A stretch of 64,000 nucleotides of DNA from the NCBI GenBank assembly GCA_036559125.1, contig DATBTT010000074.1:1-64000 (forward strand). The letters run 5' to 3'. The notes beneath the pieces were generated by a model. The model was not told the origin of the DNA. It did no database searches and was given only the letters and a program-made list of their open reading frames with translations. Origin of the DNA: JALYTZ01 sp036559125 (lineage in GTDB: Bacteria > Vulcanimicrobiota > Vulcanimicrobiia > Vulcanimicrobiales > Vulcanimicrobiaceae). Positions 34,639 through 44,253 of the stretch are shown piece after piece. Within the stretch, counting starts at the first letter, position 1; each line of letters opens with the position of its first letter. The translations under genes and the position numbers were made by a program.

Positions 34639-37600
34639 ATGAGCACGTCGAAAATCGATACGCGCACGGAGATCGCGAGCGAGCAAGCCGCTTCGACTCC
34701 CGTTTTCTTCTGGCTCATCCTCGCTGCCGGCTTGGTTCTGCGCCTCATCTTCATAACGAATCAAGGCTTCAAGGGCGATGTGCTCTCGTTCGAAGCTTGG
34801 GCGCTTGCGCTCAACTCCCATCCGTTTTCGCAGTTTTACAACACGACGAGTTTCGCCGATTATCCGCCCGGCTATTTCTACGTCTTGTGGTTCGTCGGCC
34901 ACGTCTTCGCGCTGCTCGGGAGCCACGATTACGCCCTGCTCGGATCGCTCGCGAAACTTCCGGCGATCGCCATGGACTTGGTCGACGGTGCCATCGTCTT
35001 CGCAATCGTGCGGCGGTTTGCCGACGCTCGCTGGGCCTTGATCGCTACCGGCATCTTCGTGCTCAACCCGGCGATGATCTTCATCTCGGCTGTTTGGGGG
35101 CAGGTCGATTCGGTTTCGGGCGGCCTCGCCTTGCTCGGCGTGTACCTGCTCTTGCGCTCCGACGATCGCGACGCATCCGCGTTTTCGTGGGACGTACTGC
35201 TGGCATGGCTCGCGCTCGGGTATTCGCTGCTGATCAAACCGCAAGCGGCAGTGCTAATTCCGTTGTTCGTCGCGTTCGCCTTCGTCGCCCCGCAGCGACG
35301 CCGGCAGCGGTTGATCGCGACGGCCGCCGGCATCGTCGGGGCGTCGATCCTGGCGTTTGCGATCGTCGTACCGTTTCATCCAACGCTCAATCCGGTCGAC
35401 GCGTTCACCTGGCTCTACCAAAAATACAACTTCGGCAAGAACGTGTATCCGGACAATTCGGTCAATGCGTTCAACCTTTGGGCGATCCGGTGGCCTTTCT
35501 GGCAGCCCGACAACCAGCCGGTGCTCTTCGCGCCAATGAGCCTTTGGGGGATCGTGCTGGTCGTGGGAGCGGCGATTCTCGTCGTGGTCCGTTACGTGCA
35601 GATCGCAACGTCGCGCGCGTTGCTCGAATCGGCGCTGCTCTTGACGCTCGCGTTCTACATGCTGGCCACGCGCATGCACGAGCGCTACATCTTCGACGGG
35701 TTGGCTTTTGCGATCGTCGCGATACCCTTTGCCAAGCGTTATTTTTGGAGCGCGCTCGTACTCTCGTTCACCTTGCTGGTCAATTTGTTCTATTCGCTCA
35801 GCTATCTTACCGTCGTGACCGATCGCGTGCCGGGGATCGATGCGCGGGACATGTGGCCGTGGATCACCCATCCGCTTTCGCTGCTGAACGTGGCGGTATT
35901 TTTCTATCTGGGGTACGTCTTCGTCGGTCAGAGCGCCGACGAATCGGCGGTCAAACCGCTCGCCGTCCCCGAGCTTGGGGCTACCGGCGACCACGCGCGC
36001 CATTGGTTCGATCCGCGCGAAGGGTTGGCGACCTTACGCTGGCCGCTCGATTACGTCGCCGCAGCGAGCGTCGGCATCTTTTCGTTCGTTCTCTCTTTCG
36101 TCAACTATTGGAAGCCGGGTGATAAAATCTTCGACGAGATCTACTTCGCGCGCGCAGCCGAAGAGTATCTCTCGCACAAGTATATTTACGAAAACACGCA
36201 TCCGCCGCTGACCAAACTGATCATTACGCTCTCGACGATGCTCTTTGGCGGACTGCACGGCGGCGACAACGCGCACGGCTGGCGCTTTCTCGACGTGGTC
36301 TTCGGAGCGATCGCCGTGATCGTGCTGTACGCATTTGCCAAACGAATAACGCGTTCGACCTTCTTTGCGACGATTACCGCGCTACTCTTTACGTTCGACG
36401 GGATGCATTTCGTACAGTCGCGGATCGCGACGCCCGAGGGTATCGTTGTCGTGTTCTCGCTCGCGACGTTGTATGCGTTCTACCGCTTTTGGATTGCGTC
36501 GCAGGCAACGGTCCGGCCCGACGAGAGCGACCGCCGCAGCTTGCGCATCGGGGTATCCGCCGGCGGCGCAATCGTCCTTGGATCGGCGCTTTCCGCACTC
36601 CTCAACGAACTGTTGACCAAACAATCCGCGCCGGCTTTCGTGGTTTGCGCGCTCTACTTCGCCTTCGGATTCTACCTCTTGCTGCGGCTCGCGGTCGTCC
36701 CGGCAATTTTTGGCCGCGGTCGCGGGTTCGCGAGTTATCCGGATGGGTCGTACGCGCTGGAAGGTCCTGCGGGTTACGCGATTCATACCGTCGACGGCCG
36801 AGCGCTCGATCCCGCGCGCAAGGACGGTCACGTGCTGCGCGACGACGAGTTGACCGTCGAATACGATCGGGATGCGACCGTCCGCTATGCGACGCCGGCG
36901 GGAACGGGCACGTACGTGCCGGGCCGGGTTGACGACGATGCGGGTGAGTCCCAACAGGGACGGCACGCGACCGGCTGGCTCGTAGCTTTCACGCTGCTGC
37001 TCGGCTGTTTGGTCGCGAGCAAATGGTACGGCGTCATGGCTTACGGCGTATCGTTTATCGTAATTCTGGCCGTCTGGTTGCAGCGTTACTTTCGGTGGCG
37101 GCGTCCCAAACTGTGGGGCAATCCCTACGGCTTTCGCCTCGACGTCGCGTTTGCGGCAATCGTATTTCTGAGCATGACCGTTTACGCGATGGTGTGGATT
37201 CCCGATGCGGTGCGCTCGATTCCGCAGGAGGTGCAGAACGTCAGCGACGTAGTCAACCGCCAGTACACGATGTTCGAGTACCACGACACGCTCAAAGCCA
37301 CGCATCCGTATCAATCGGTATGGTGGCAATGGCCGCTCGATGCGCGTCCGGTCGCCTATTATTGGAAAGACAGCCGAAAGGGCGTCGCGGCCAACGACAG
37401 CGGTGCGTGTTGCGTTGCGGAAATCTTAACGCTGCCCAATCCGATCATCTTGTGGTTTGGCCTATTCTGCGTTCCCGTCGTCGGCTATCTCGCTTGGCGA
37501 GAACGCAACAAAGGGTACGCGTTGCTGGTTTTAGCGTACCTGTTGCAGTGGCTGCCGTGGATGCGGTCGCCGCGAATTACGTTTGCATATCACTTTTACG

Positions 37601-37830
37601 TAGATATTCCGCTGATCTGTCTGTGCAACGCGATCGTCTTGCAACGCATCTGGCATGTGGGCCAAAATAAGGACGCGCGATTGTGGGCGCGCATCGGCGT
37701 TGGCGCGTACGTTGCGGCGGTCGCACTGGCGTTCATTTGGTTCTATCCGATACTTGCCGGCACGCCGCTGGTATGGAGCGAATGGAACGATCGGATGTGG
37801 CATGCCATCGTCGGTAATGCCTGGATTTGA
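34639..37830 (+). CDS. Double GT-C glycosyltransferase: DUF2029/mannosyltransferase-like half fused to PMT-like half
   Basis: A 1063-residue polytopic membrane protein made of two GT-C units. Residues ~20-430 resemble GPI-mannosyltransferase/DUF2029-type enzymes (FKGDVLSFEAWA with a loop Asp, WGQVDSVSGGLALLG, LATRMHERYIFDG). Residues ~465-1063 resemble protein O-mannosyltransferases (PMT/ArnT-like): DEIYFARAAEEYL with the loop Asp-Glu, NTHPPLTKLII and DGMHFVQSRIATPEG. The PMT half has a hydrophilic insert at about 692-778. Such enzymes move a sugar from a polyprenyl-phosphate sugar to protein or glycan outside the membrane. It overlaps the next PMT by 4 bp (TTGA). Confidence 0.85.
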   Translation: MSTSKIDTRTEIASEQAASTPVFFWLILAAGLVLRLIFITNQGFKGDVLSFEAWALALNSHPFSQFYNTTSFADYPPGYFYVLWFVGHVFALLGSHDYALLGSLAKLPAIAMDLVDGAIVFAIVRRFADARWALIATGIFVLNPAMIFISAVWGQVDSVSGGLALLGVYLLLRSDDRDASAFSWDVLLAWLALGYSLLIKPQAAVLIPLFVAFAFVAPQRRRQRLIATAAGIVGASILAFAIVVPFHPTLNPVDAFTWLYQKYNFGKNVYPDNSVNAFNLWAIRWPFWQPDNQPVLFAPMSLWGIVLVVGAAILVVVRYVQIATSRALLESALLLTLAFYMLATRMHERYIFDGLAFAIVAIPFAKRYFWSALVLSFTLLVNLFYSLSYLTVVTDRVPGIDARDMWPWITHPLSLLNVAVFFYLGYVFVGQSADESAVKPLAVPELGATGDHARHWFDPREGLATLRWPLDYVAAASVGIFSFVLSFVNYWKPGDKIFDEIYFARAAEEYLSHKYIYENTHPPLTKLIITLSTMLFGGLHGGDNAHGWRFLDVVFGAIAVIVLYAFAKRITRSTFFATITALLFTFDGMHFVQSRIATPEGIVVVFSLATLYAFYRFWIASQATVRPDESDRRSLRIGVSAGGAIVLGSALSALLNELLTKQSAPAFVVCALYFAFGFYLLLRLAVVPAIFGRGRGFASYPDGSYALEGPAGYAIHTVDGRALDPARKDGHVLRDDELTVEYDRDATVRYATPAGTGTYVPGRVDDDAGESQQGRHATGWLVAFTLLLGCLVASKWYGVMAYGVSFIVILAVWLQRYFRWRRPKLWGNPYGFRLDVAFAAIVFLSMTVYAMVWIPDAVRSIPQEVQNVSDVVNRQYTMFEYHDTLKATHPYQSVWWQWPLDARPVAYYWKDSRKGVAANDSGACCVAEILTLPNPIILWFGLFCVPVVGYLAWRERNKGYALLVLAYLLQWLPWMRSPRITFAYHFYVDIPLICLCNAIVLQRIWHVGQNKDARLWARIGVGAYVAAVALAFIWFYPILAGTPLVWSEWNDRMWHAIVGNAWI

Positions 37831-39635
37831 AACGCACCTGGTTCGATCCGGCCGAAGGTTTGGTCGCGCTCACGCGTGCCGACGTCGTTATCGCGCTCGC
37901 GTTGACCGTCGCGTCGTTCGCACTGACCGCGGTGCACTACACGTGGCCGAACCATTGGTACTTCGACGAGATTTATTATCCGCGAAGTGCCGAAGAATAC
38001 CTGAAGGGTACCGCGCAATACGAATGGACGCACCCGCCGCTGACCAAAGAGCTGATAGCCTTCTCGATGTTGTTATGGGGGGGCTTGCACTCGGCGCACG
38101 GGGACACGGCCTACGGCTGGCGGTTCATGAACGTGGTCGTCGGCGCGCTGCTCGTGTTTCTCATCTACGCATTTGCCAAACGCATAACGGGCTCTACGGT
38201 CTTTGCGTCAATTGCCGGCGCGCTGATGCTCTTCGACGGATTCCATTTCGCGCAGTCGCGCATCGCGACGCCCGAAATTACCGTCGCGTTCCTGACCCTC
38301 GCGACCACCTATGCATTTTACCGGTATTGGATCGCTTCGCAGGTTCGCACGACTCGCGTATTGCGCGACGGCTGGGGGTCCGCGTTTGCCGCCGGCTCCG
38401 CCGGCTGCGTTCTGGCCGGGTTCGGGATTTCGTGGATCGTGGCGGGGTCGATTTTTCATCAATGGGCGATTGCAATCGTTGCGATCGGGTCGTACCTGGC
38501 CGGTGCACTGTATTTAGTTTGGCGACTCGTGCTGCTGCCGTGGTTGTACGGGTCGGACGCGCATGACGTTTCGTATGCGGAGGGGACGGTCGTACGGCGG
38601 GATGCGCAAGGTGCAACCGCGTACGTTCGCTCGCCCGAGAGGGGCGCAGGAACCCGCAAGCGCGACGGGACCGTCGAGTACGCCACCCCCGACGGCACGG
38701 TGACGTTTCGCGCCGACGGTACCATGCAGGTGGACGCCGCGACCGTGCGCCCCGGCGACGCCGCGCTGTGGTTGTGGATGCTGGGGTTGATCTGCGGCCT
38801 CGCCGCCGCCGCGAAATGGAACGGCATGTTCAATTTCTTCGCGATCTGGGGGATCGGTGGACTGGTAGCGTTTGCCTGGCGAAGCCGACGCGTGCCGCTA
38901 TGGGGAAATCCGCTCGGAATGCCGCTGGACGTGCTCGTCATTGCGATTCTGGTCGCGAGCGCCTCGGTGTATACGGCGTCGTACGCGCCGTTCTTCGCGA
39001 CCAAACATCCGGCAACGTATGCGATCGGCCACGATGTCGACGCATTGCTGGACCTACAGCGTCAGATGTTCGTTTATCACGACGTCACGGTCGCACGCGA
39101 TAAGCCGCACCCGTACGCGTCGAAATGGTGGGAATGGCCGTTGCTCTACCAACCGATCGTGTACGCGTACCAACCGTCGGGACGCGTAGCCGACGGCGCG
39201 GGAACCGGTTGCTGCGTGCAGGAAATCATCGCCCTTCCAAACCCGCTCACGTGGTGGGGCGGGCTGATCTCGGTGCCGTTGGTCGGCATTCTCGGTTGGA
39301 CGCAGCGCCGCAAGGCCTATCTGCTGCTCGTCGCGTCGTATCTGGTGCAGTGGTTGCCGTGGATTTCGTCGCCCCGAATGCTTTTCGAATACCATTTTTT
39401 CCCGAACCTTGCGATTATCTGTCTGTGCGACGCGATCGCGCTGCAGTGGATATGGCGGCGCTGCGCCGGCCACCCGCAACGCGAACGCTCCGCGAAAGCC
39501 GGCATCGCCGCCTGCCTGGCGGCCGTGGTGCTGCTCTTCGTCTTTTTCTACCCCGTGCTCGCGTACGTACCGATCACCTACGAGGCCTGGCATGCGCGTA
39601 TGTGGTTTCCCCACTGGATCATCGGTCCCGGATGA
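37827..39635 (+). CDS. PMT-like phospholipid-carrier-dependent glycosyltransferase
   Basis: A 602-residue paralogue of the second half of the gene before it: both have FDEIYxxRxAEEYL, HPPLTK, YGWRFMNVV/HGWRFLDVV, FDGFHFAQSRIATPE and a C-terminal QWLPWISSPR-type four-TM segment. The catalytic Asp-Glu pair is in the first outer loop (residues ~49-50). A hydrophilic stretch at about 241-313 (YAEGTVVRRDAQG, DGTVEYATPDGTVTFRADGT) sits where its neighbour has its insert. The start is TTG in a TTGA overlap. Probable role: O-mannosylation or glycan transfer on the outer face of the inner membrane. Confidence 0.88.
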   Translation: MKRTWFDPAEGLVALTRADVVIALALTVASFALTAVHYTWPNHWYFDEIYYPRSAEEYLKGTAQYEWTHPPLTKELIAFSMLLWGGLHSAHGDTAYGWRFMNVVVGALLVFLIYAFAKRITGSTVFASIAGALMLFDGFHFAQSRIATPEITVAFLTLATTYAFYRYWIASQVRTTRVLRDGWGSAFAAGSAGCVLAGFGISWIVAGSIFHQWAIAIVAIGSYLAGALYLVWRLVLLPWLYGSDAHDVSYAEGTVVRRDAQGATAYVRSPERGAGTRKRDGTVEYATPDGTVTFRADGTMQVDAATVRPGDAALWLWMLGLICGLAAAAKWNGMFNFFAIWGIGGLVAFAWRSRRVPLWGNPLGMPLDVLVIAILVASASVYTASYAPFFATKHPATYAIGHDVDALLDLQRQMFVYHDVTVARDKPHPYASKWWEWPLLYQPIVYAYQPSGRVADGAGTGCCVQEIIALPNPLTWWGGLISVPLVGILGWTQRRKAYLLLVASYLVQWLPWISSPRMLFEYHFFPNLAIICLCDAIALQWIWRRCAGHPQRERSAKAGIAACLAAVVLLFVFFYPVLAYVPITYEAWHARMWFPHWIIGPG

Positions 39636-41695
39636 AGCGGATACTCACTGCGGCAATCACCGCATTTCTTGCCGCTTGCGCGTTGCTTCCCGCGTCGGCG
39701 GCCGTCAACACCGCGCAGTATTACGAAATAGCGGCGGTGCGGACGCAAACGCCGCCGCCGTTAGACGATCCACTCGCCGCGGCATGGACGACCGGCGCTC
39801 GCGTCACCCTCGATCACGACGTCACCTATCGAAAGGGCGTGGGCCCGGACACGACCGAGGTGTACGAACTTGTGGACGGCCATTTTCTGTATTTGGATTT
39901 TCTCGCACGGCAGCAAGAACCGATCGTAGCCCAGCAGCACACGAATGAAACCGGCGCGGGTAGCGACGACGTCGTTGGGGTTTCCATTTTCCCGAACGGA
40001 CGCAACGGCTTCACGTACGGCTTTTCGGCCAATGCGATCGGGACCCATCAGGAGTATTCGTCGGAAAACACGGCCTTCGCACCGGCCTGGCAGTCGTACG
40101 GGCGCGCGTATCCCAGCGGGTACGGTGTGACGATGCGCATTCCGCTGGACGCGCTAAAGAGCAGCGGCGGCGCCGATTGGCAAATCAACTTTTACCGGTA
40201 CGTTTCGAAGACCGGGCTTAATGCGGTGTGGTCGTATTCGCCGTTGTCGCAGGGAGGCGGCGACGGTCTCTACGCCGGTACGTTAGGCGGCATCGGCACG
40301 CTGGTGCCGCGCGTCGCGACGCGGCCGCAACCCCGGCTGCAGCTCTACGCTCTTGCGCAAGCCGGCGGGAATGGGGCGGGCGGTTCGACCTCGCGACTGG
40401 GCGGCGACGTTTCGATCCCGGTAGGCAGCACCACTTCGATCTTCGGAACCGTGCATCCGGATTATTCGGAGGTCGAGCGCGATCAGCAAACGATCGCGCC
40501 GACGGAGTTTCGGCGCATCTACCAGGAAGTGCGCCCGTTCTTTACCCAGGGCGCGAATTTTTACAATCCCAGCGGCCAGGAAGACCTGTACACGCCGTCG
40601 ATCCCGACGCCGCGTTACGGATACGCGGTCGAAGGAGCGAACGGCGGATTCAAATATGCGGGATTCAATGCGGCGGGAATTGCCCGCGACGACAACGCGC
40701 AAGCCCTCTCGTACACGACGAACGACACCAAATTCAACGCCACGTTTCAGCGGGTCGGCGTAACGCATCCCGGCTTTTCCGACGTTACGCAGACGGGCTC
40801 GGTTCTGGTCGGGAATGCGAAGAATTTCGACGCGTACGCCGAGTACGGCGAGGATCGCGGCAGCAACGTATTCGATCCGTCGCTCGGAAATTATCGCGAC
40901 GTCGGAGTGAATTTTTACGGTCCGACGCAAGGCATTACGGCCAATCTGGAATCGTACGGAGCGCTCTACTCGCCGGTCGACGGTTATGTGGCGCATTCCG
41001 ACACCGCAGGGTACAATCTCTTCGGGTACAAGAACCTCAATTATTCGGCGCGGTCGCAGATCCAGAGCGTCAATTTGTACGGTTCTTTCGATCGTTATCA
41101 CGACCACACGGGGGCCTTGGACCAGAGCGACCAGCTGCTGAGCGTCTCGGTGAACAATCGCCGTCAAAACGGCGTCTATCTTACGACATCGTCGAGTTAC
41201 GTTCTGTTCGGGCGTTACGGAATGGTGCCGTTCAATCAAAATACCGTCGAGGTGTACGACGCCGCGAATCCGGCGCGCACCGCTTCCATCTACGAAACGT
41301 TCGGACATTTCTACGACGGTTACCTCAATACGTTTTCGACCTACGCGTCGCTCAAGCTGTTGCGCCGCGGCACGCTTTCCCTCACGCACTACCAGAGCAT
41401 GTTCCGGTCGGATGCTGCCGGCAGCGGCATGCAGACGCTCGACCGGGCGAGCTTTACCTACGAGTTTAGCCGCTACGGGTCGTTTGCGCTCGGAGTGCGC
41501 GTTATCGACGGAGTCGCGCCCGGTTTTGCTCCGTTAAGCGCTCCGCAAAGAGGAACCAACCTCAGCTTCGCCCTCAACGCCAGGTTCTCTCGCGCGCGCC
41601 TCTACGCGGTCTACGGGGATCCGAACGCGTTTTCGACGTTTCCGGCGTTCATCGTGAAGCTGGTACGGTTCATCGGCGCGGACGAGGGGACGTAG
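39632..41695 (+). CDS. DUF5916-like outer-membrane protein with CBM9-type N-terminal domain
   Basis: A 687-residue exported protein. A signal peptide (KRILTAAITAFLAACALLPASAAV) precedes a CBM9-like beta-sandwich (DDPLAAAWTTGARV, YLDFLARQQEPIVAQ, FPNGRNGFTYGFSANAIG, YGVTMRIPLDAL), then a long beta-rich region of alternating residues up to the C-terminus, typical of an outer-membrane barrel. EVRPFFTQGANFYN closely resembles the EKRPFFLEG-type signature of DUF5916 proteins. Function in that family is not known. The ATGA overlap with the PMT gene suggests it is a substrate or partner of the glycosylation system. Confidence 0.75.
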   Translation: MKRILTAAITAFLAACALLPASAAVNTAQYYEIAAVRTQTPPPLDDPLAAAWTTGARVTLDHDVTYRKGVGPDTTEVYELVDGHFLYLDFLARQQEPIVAQQHTNETGAGSDDVVGVSIFPNGRNGFTYGFSANAIGTHQEYSSENTAFAPAWQSYGRAYPSGYGVTMRIPLDALKSSGGADWQINFYRYVSKTGLNAVWSYSPLSQGGGDGLYAGTLGGIGTLVPRVATRPQPRLQLYALAQAGGNGAGGSTSRLGGDVSIPVGSTTSIFGTVHPDYSEVERDQQTIAPTEFRRIYQEVRPFFTQGANFYNPSGQEDLYTPSIPTPRYGYAVEGANGGFKYAGFNAAGIARDDNAQALSYTTNDTKFNATFQRVGVTHPGFSDVTQTGSVLVGNAKNFDAYAEYGEDRGSNVFDPSLGNYRDVGVNFYGPTQGITANLESYGALYSPVDGYVAHSDTAGYNLFGYKNLNYSARSQIQSVNLYGSFDRYHDHTGALDQSDQLLSVSVNNRRQNGVYLTTSSSYVLFGRYGMVPFNQNTVEVYDAANPARTASIYETFGHFYDGYLNTFSTYASLKLLRRGTLSLTHYQSMFRSDAAGSGMQTLDRASFTYEFSRYGSFALGVRVIDGVAPGFAPLSAPQRGTNLSFALNARFSRARLYAVYGDPNAFSTFPAFIVKLVRFIGADEGT

Positions 41696-41747
41696 GCTCG
41701 CGATGCGATTAGGAGCCTGGGGGTCCGAAGGCGAACCTGGATTTCTC

Positions 41748-42491
41748 ATGTCAGGTCATTCCAAGTGGCATAACATCAAATTGCGCAAGGGCAAGGTGGA
41801 CGCGCAACGCGGGGCGCTATTCACCAAGCTCAGCAAGGAGATCATTCTGGCGGCCAAATCCGGCTCGGCCGATCCCGAAGCGAACTATCGTTTGAAGATG
41901 GCGGTCGAAAAGGCACGCGAAAACAACGTGCCTCAAGACAACATCAAACGCGCGATCGCGCGCGGTTCCGGCGGATCCGGCGAGAAGGAGATCGAGGAAC
42001 TGCGGTACGAGGGGTACGGCCCGCACGGTGTAGCGGTGGTGGTCGATGCCGCGACGGACAATCGCGCGCGTACCGCCGGCGAACTGCGCTTTCTGTTCAG
42101 TAAGAACGGCGGTACGCTCGGGGAGACGGGAAGCGTCGGCTGGATGTTCGATGCGGTCGGCTTCGTAACCGTGGACCCGCAAGGGAAGAATGAAGACGAA
42201 TTGACCGAAGCCGCGCTCGTCGACGGCGTCGTCGACGTGGAGTATGGCGAACCGGCGGAAATTTACACGGAATTGGCCGAACTCGCAGCGGTTCGCGACG
42301 CGCTGGTGAGATCGGGCGTCAAGGTCTCGGACGCTTATCTCGGCATGCGGCCGAAGCAGCGCGTCGCTCCGGCCGGCGACGAAATGCGCGCCGCCCTGCA
42401 TTTTCTGGATGCCCTCGAAGAACACGAAGACGTGCAACGCGTCTTTTCCAATATCGAAGTGAGTGACGCCGCGCTCGAAGCGTTGGCGTAA
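41748..42491 (+). CDS. yebC: YebC/PmpR-family protein
   Basis: A 247-residue TACO1/YebC protein: MSGHSKWHNIKLRKGKVDAQRGALFTKLSKEI at the start, NNVPQDNIKRAIARG, YEGYGPHGVAVVVDAATDNRARTAGELRFLFSKNGG and a C-terminal alpha/beta region. YebC-type proteins have been described as transcription regulators and, more recently, as factors helping ribosomes through proline stretches. The start at 41748 is fixed by the conserved SGHSKW; an ATG at 41703 lies upstream. The gene begins 52 bp after DUF5916. Confidence 0.96.
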   Translation: MSGHSKWHNIKLRKGKVDAQRGALFTKLSKEIILAAKSGSADPEANYRLKMAVEKARENNVPQDNIKRAIARGSGGSGEKEIEELRYEGYGPHGVAVVVDAATDNRARTAGELRFLFSKNGGTLGETGSVGWMFDAVGFVTVDPQGKNEDELTEAALVDGVVDVEYGEPAEIYTELAELAAVRDALVRSGVKVSDAYLGMRPKQRVAPAGDEMRAALHFLDALEEHEDVQRVFSNIEVSDAALEALA

Positions 42492-42497
42492 TACAGC

Positions 42498-43586
42498 ATG
42501 GCATCCGATCGCGTCGACCCCGAGTACCGCAAGCCGTCACTTCCCGAATTGATCGAGCGATACGTCCCGCGCGATTGGATATTTCCAATCGTTTTTGCGA
42601 TCTTCGTCGGCGTCGTCGTGTGGTTCGGACGCTCGATTCACGACTTTCTTTTGCCGGGCGCCAACACGGTGACCGTACCGTCCTTCGTGGGGCAAGCGCT
42701 CCCGGACGCGCAAAACGAAATCGGGCGGTTGAAACTCAAGGGTTCGGTGATCGGGCAAGCCGCGAGCAATCAATATCCTAAAGGCGTCGTCATGAATCAA
42801 CAGCCCCAGCCGGGAATGCACGTGCGCGCCGGACGGCAGATATCACTCGTTTTGAGTACGGGCGTGCAAACCGAAGTGATGCCCGACTTGCGTTACCAAT
42901 CGCTGCGCGAAGCGGGGTTGGATCTTTCGCGAGCGCGGCTGCAATTGACGAAAACGACGTATGCGAAGAGCGACGACATTCCCTCCGATCACGTCATCGA
43001 TCAAAACCCGGCCCCGCTCGTCAGCGTGACCGAAGGAACCGGCGTGTCGCTGGTTGTCAGTAAGGGCGGCGCGACGTCCATAAAAGTGCCCGGCTTTACG
43101 GGCTTGTCGGTCGACGATGCCCGCGCCCTGGCAGCGCAGATGCATATCAAACTCGGCCAAATCGTTTGGACGCCGTTGGGTAAAAACGGTCCGCCGCACG
43201 GGAGGGTGGTGCGCCAGAGGCCCGATCCCGGTACGCAAATCACGCCGTTCGACGTCGTCTCGCTCGACGTGAGCGCGGGGCCGCACGAGTCCGGTTATCT
43301 GTTACGCCAAGCGCACGTGTTGGCTTCGGTACCCGAGCCGCAAGACTACGCACCCGGAACGGCCCTGCACGTTCGCATGGCGGTCACCGACGATACCGGA
43401 AAATACAATCTGTTCGACGGATACGCGCAACCGGGACAGAAGCTGGATTTCAACATTACGACCATCGGCGCGTCGGTCGTCGATTTTTACGTGAACAACG
43501 TTCTCGTGGGCGAGACGCGACTGGGCCACGAAGAACCCAAGAATGCGTACGGCTCCGGCGCGTCACCCGGACCGGCGCCGAAGTAG
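42498..43586 (+). CDS. Membrane-anchored protein with three PASTA domains
   Basis: A 362-residue protein with one N-terminal transmembrane helix (about 27-45) and three PASTA repeats outside the cell: VPSFVGQALPDAQNEIGRLKL, MPDLRYQSLREAGLDLSRARLQL and VPGFTGLSVDDARALAAQMHIKLG. Unlike PASTA kinases there is no kinase domain. The C-terminal ~90 residues form another domain (LHVRMAVTDDTGKYNLFDGYAQPGQK) that I cannot name. PASTA domains bind peptidoglycan fragments, so a wall-sensing or scaffolding role is likely. It lies 6 bp after yebC and 4 bp before rpe. Confidence 0.85.
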   Translation: MASDRVDPEYRKPSLPELIERYVPRDWIFPIVFAIFVGVVVWFGRSIHDFLLPGANTVTVPSFVGQALPDAQNEIGRLKLKGSVIGQAASNQYPKGVVMNQQPQPGMHVRAGRQISLVLSTGVQTEVMPDLRYQSLREAGLDLSRARLQLTKTTYAKSDDIPSDHVIDQNPAPLVSVTEGTGVSLVVSKGGATSIKVPGFTGLSVDDARALAAQMHIKLGQIVWTPLGKNGPPHGRVVRQRPDPGTQITPFDVVSLDVSAGPHESGYLLRQAHVLASVPEPQDYAPGTALHVRMAVTDDTGKYNLFDGYAQPGQKLDFNITTIGASVVDFYVNNVLVGETRLGHEEPKNAYGSGASPGPAPK

Positions 43587-43590
43587 CGCG

Positions 43591-44253
43591 GTGCGAAACC
43601 TAAAGATCGCGCCGTCCTTGCTCTCTGCGGACTTCGCGCGCATCGCCGAGCAAATTGCAGCCGTGGAAACGGGTGGGGCCGACTACTTGCACGTCGACGT
43701 GATGGACGGCCGTTTCGTGCCGAACATTACGTGGGGACCGAAAATCGTCGGTGACCTGCGCAGACTCTCGCGATTGCCGTTCGACTGTCATCTCATGATC
43801 GTCGAGCCCGAACGATACGTGGACGCCTTTCGCAAAGCCGGCGCCGACGTCATAACGTTTCATCTCGAAGCGACGCCGCATGCGCAGCGCCTGCTCACCC
43901 ACGTTCGATCGCTCGGCGCGAAGGCCGGCATATCGCTTACGCCGCAAACTCCGGTCGCGATGTTGGACGATTTGATCGAGGATCTCGATCTTATTTTAAT
44001 CATGAGCGTTAATCCGGGATTCGGCGGTCAGAAATTCATCCCGCACGCGCTGGAAAAGGTTCGGCAGGCGCGAGCTCTCGTCGATCGAGCCGGCACGGCC
44101 TGCGAGGTCGAGGTGGACGGCGGCATCGGCGACGACAATCTGCGGGCGGTCGCGCAAGCCGGCGCGGACGTCGTCGTCATGGGAAGCGCGATTTTTAATA
44201 CGCCGGACCCTGCGGGGACGCTCGCCCGCCTGCGCTCGCTCCTTGGTCGCTGA
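43591..44253 (+). CDS. rpe: Ribulose-phosphate 3-epimerase
   Basis: Interconverts ribulose 5-phosphate and xylulose 5-phosphate, joining the gnd product to transketolase. 220 residues: IAPSLLSADFARIAEQI, YLHVDVMDGRFVPNITWGP (metal-binding Asp and His), CHLMIVEPERY, ILIMSVNPGFGGQKFIP and VEVDGGIGDDN. The start is the GTG at 43591; an ATG at 43543 would overlap the PASTA gene. It is set apart from the pentose phosphate operon at 12-22 kb. It overlaps thiL by 11 bp. Confidence 0.96.
   Translation: MRNLKIAPSLLSADFARIAEQIAAVETGGADYLHVDVMDGRFVPNITWGPKIVGDLRRLSRLPFDCHLMIVEPERYVDAFRKAGADVITFHLEATPHAQRLLTHVRSLGAKAGISLTPQTPVAMLDDLIEDLDLILIMSVNPGFGGQKFIPHALEKVRQARALVDRAGTACEVEVDGGIGDDNLRAVAQAGADVVVMGSAIFNTPDPAGTLARLRSLLGR

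Noticed and set aside
40283..41389. Long minus-strand open frame (368 aa) opposite the DUF5916 gene
   Set aside because: Composition is that of a high-GC antisense shadow, with no start signal or recognisable domain.
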